Positions 33,669 through 33,694 of a stretch of 33,694 nucleotides of DNA are shown here, piece by piece. A model generated the notes under the pieces. It worked only from the letters and a program-made list of their open reading frames with translations. It had not been told where the DNA came from and searched no databases. The translations under genes and the position numbers were made by a program. The DNA comes from Sulfurovum sp. (GTDB taxonomy: Bacteria; Campylobacterota; Campylobacteria; Campylobacterales; Sulfurovaceae): contig JALSHU010000010.1 in NCBI GenBank assembly GCA_026982075.1, forward strand, positions 1-33,694, read 5' to 3'. Each line of letters begins with the position of its first letter. The stretch's first letter is position 1.

Positions 33669-33694
33669 ATAATAAACTACTCATTAAGCATATG
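33665..33694 (+). CDS. Start of the next gene, possibly addA (partial)
   Basis: The first ten codons (MNNKLLIKHM) of an ORF whose ATG overlaps the addB stop (ATGA). The operon position suggests the AddA helicase-nuclease subunit, but no motif is visible in ten residues. Confidence 0.45.
   Translation, partial: MNNKLLIKHM

Overview
The window looks like a chromosomal segment of a Campylobacterota bacterium, probably Sulfurovum- or Sulfurimonas-like. The evidence is the moderately low GC content, promoters of the GCTATAAT type, a CiaB homologue, HisZ next to purA, and a ccoNOQP operon followed by DUF4006, TPM-like and FixH-like genes and then addB. That last order matches what is known from Campylobacter. 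No tRNA, rRNA, CRISPR array, insertion sequence or prophage gene was seen.

Positions 1-9300 hold mostly housekeeping genes in short divergent and convergent units. They are purT (partial) and rpsU on the minus strand, nnr-purN-membrane protein-MATE transporter on plus, an SDR oxidoreductase on minus, a small gene plus aroK on plus, a small membrane protein on minus, and ispA-tkt on plus. tkt ends in a symmetrical terminator shared with a minus-strand pair (a YajR-like MFS transporter and an unknown protein). A 145-base divergent spacer with three consecutive inverted repeats separates that pair from rdgB-ciaB. A tight cluster follows from 13.97 to 19.91 kb: aminotransferase, hisZ, purA, DUF507, carA and ddl, closed by a hairpin terminator.

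Positions 20.1-31.3 kb are respiratory. The first block (sco, ctaD, ctaE, ctaF, ctaC, ctaB and an unknown membrane protein) encodes an A-type heme-copper oxidase. Subunit I carries the YSHPAVY signature of the A2 subfamily, and subunit II is fused to two tandem cytochrome c domains. The second block is the ordinary cbb3 oxidase (ccoNOQP) with DUF4006, an overlooked 33-residue membrane ORF, a TPM-like protein and a FixH-like protein. The ccoN promoter has a one-mismatch FNR box centred about 41.5 bases before the inferred start, and a TTGATA/TATCAA palindrome cluster further upstream. The two oxidases would let the cell reduce oxygen at two different affinities. An addB gene ends the window, with the first codons of the next gene.

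The most interesting items are the A2-type caa3/cao3 oxidase with a duplicated cytochrome c domain, the array of half-sites before ccoN, the three-hairpin spacer at 11.34-11.42 kb, a hairpin covering the addB start codon, the 33-residue ORF, and a MATE gene with no ordinary start codon ahead of its conserved N-terminus. All database-type assignments come from reading motifs by eye; no search was run.
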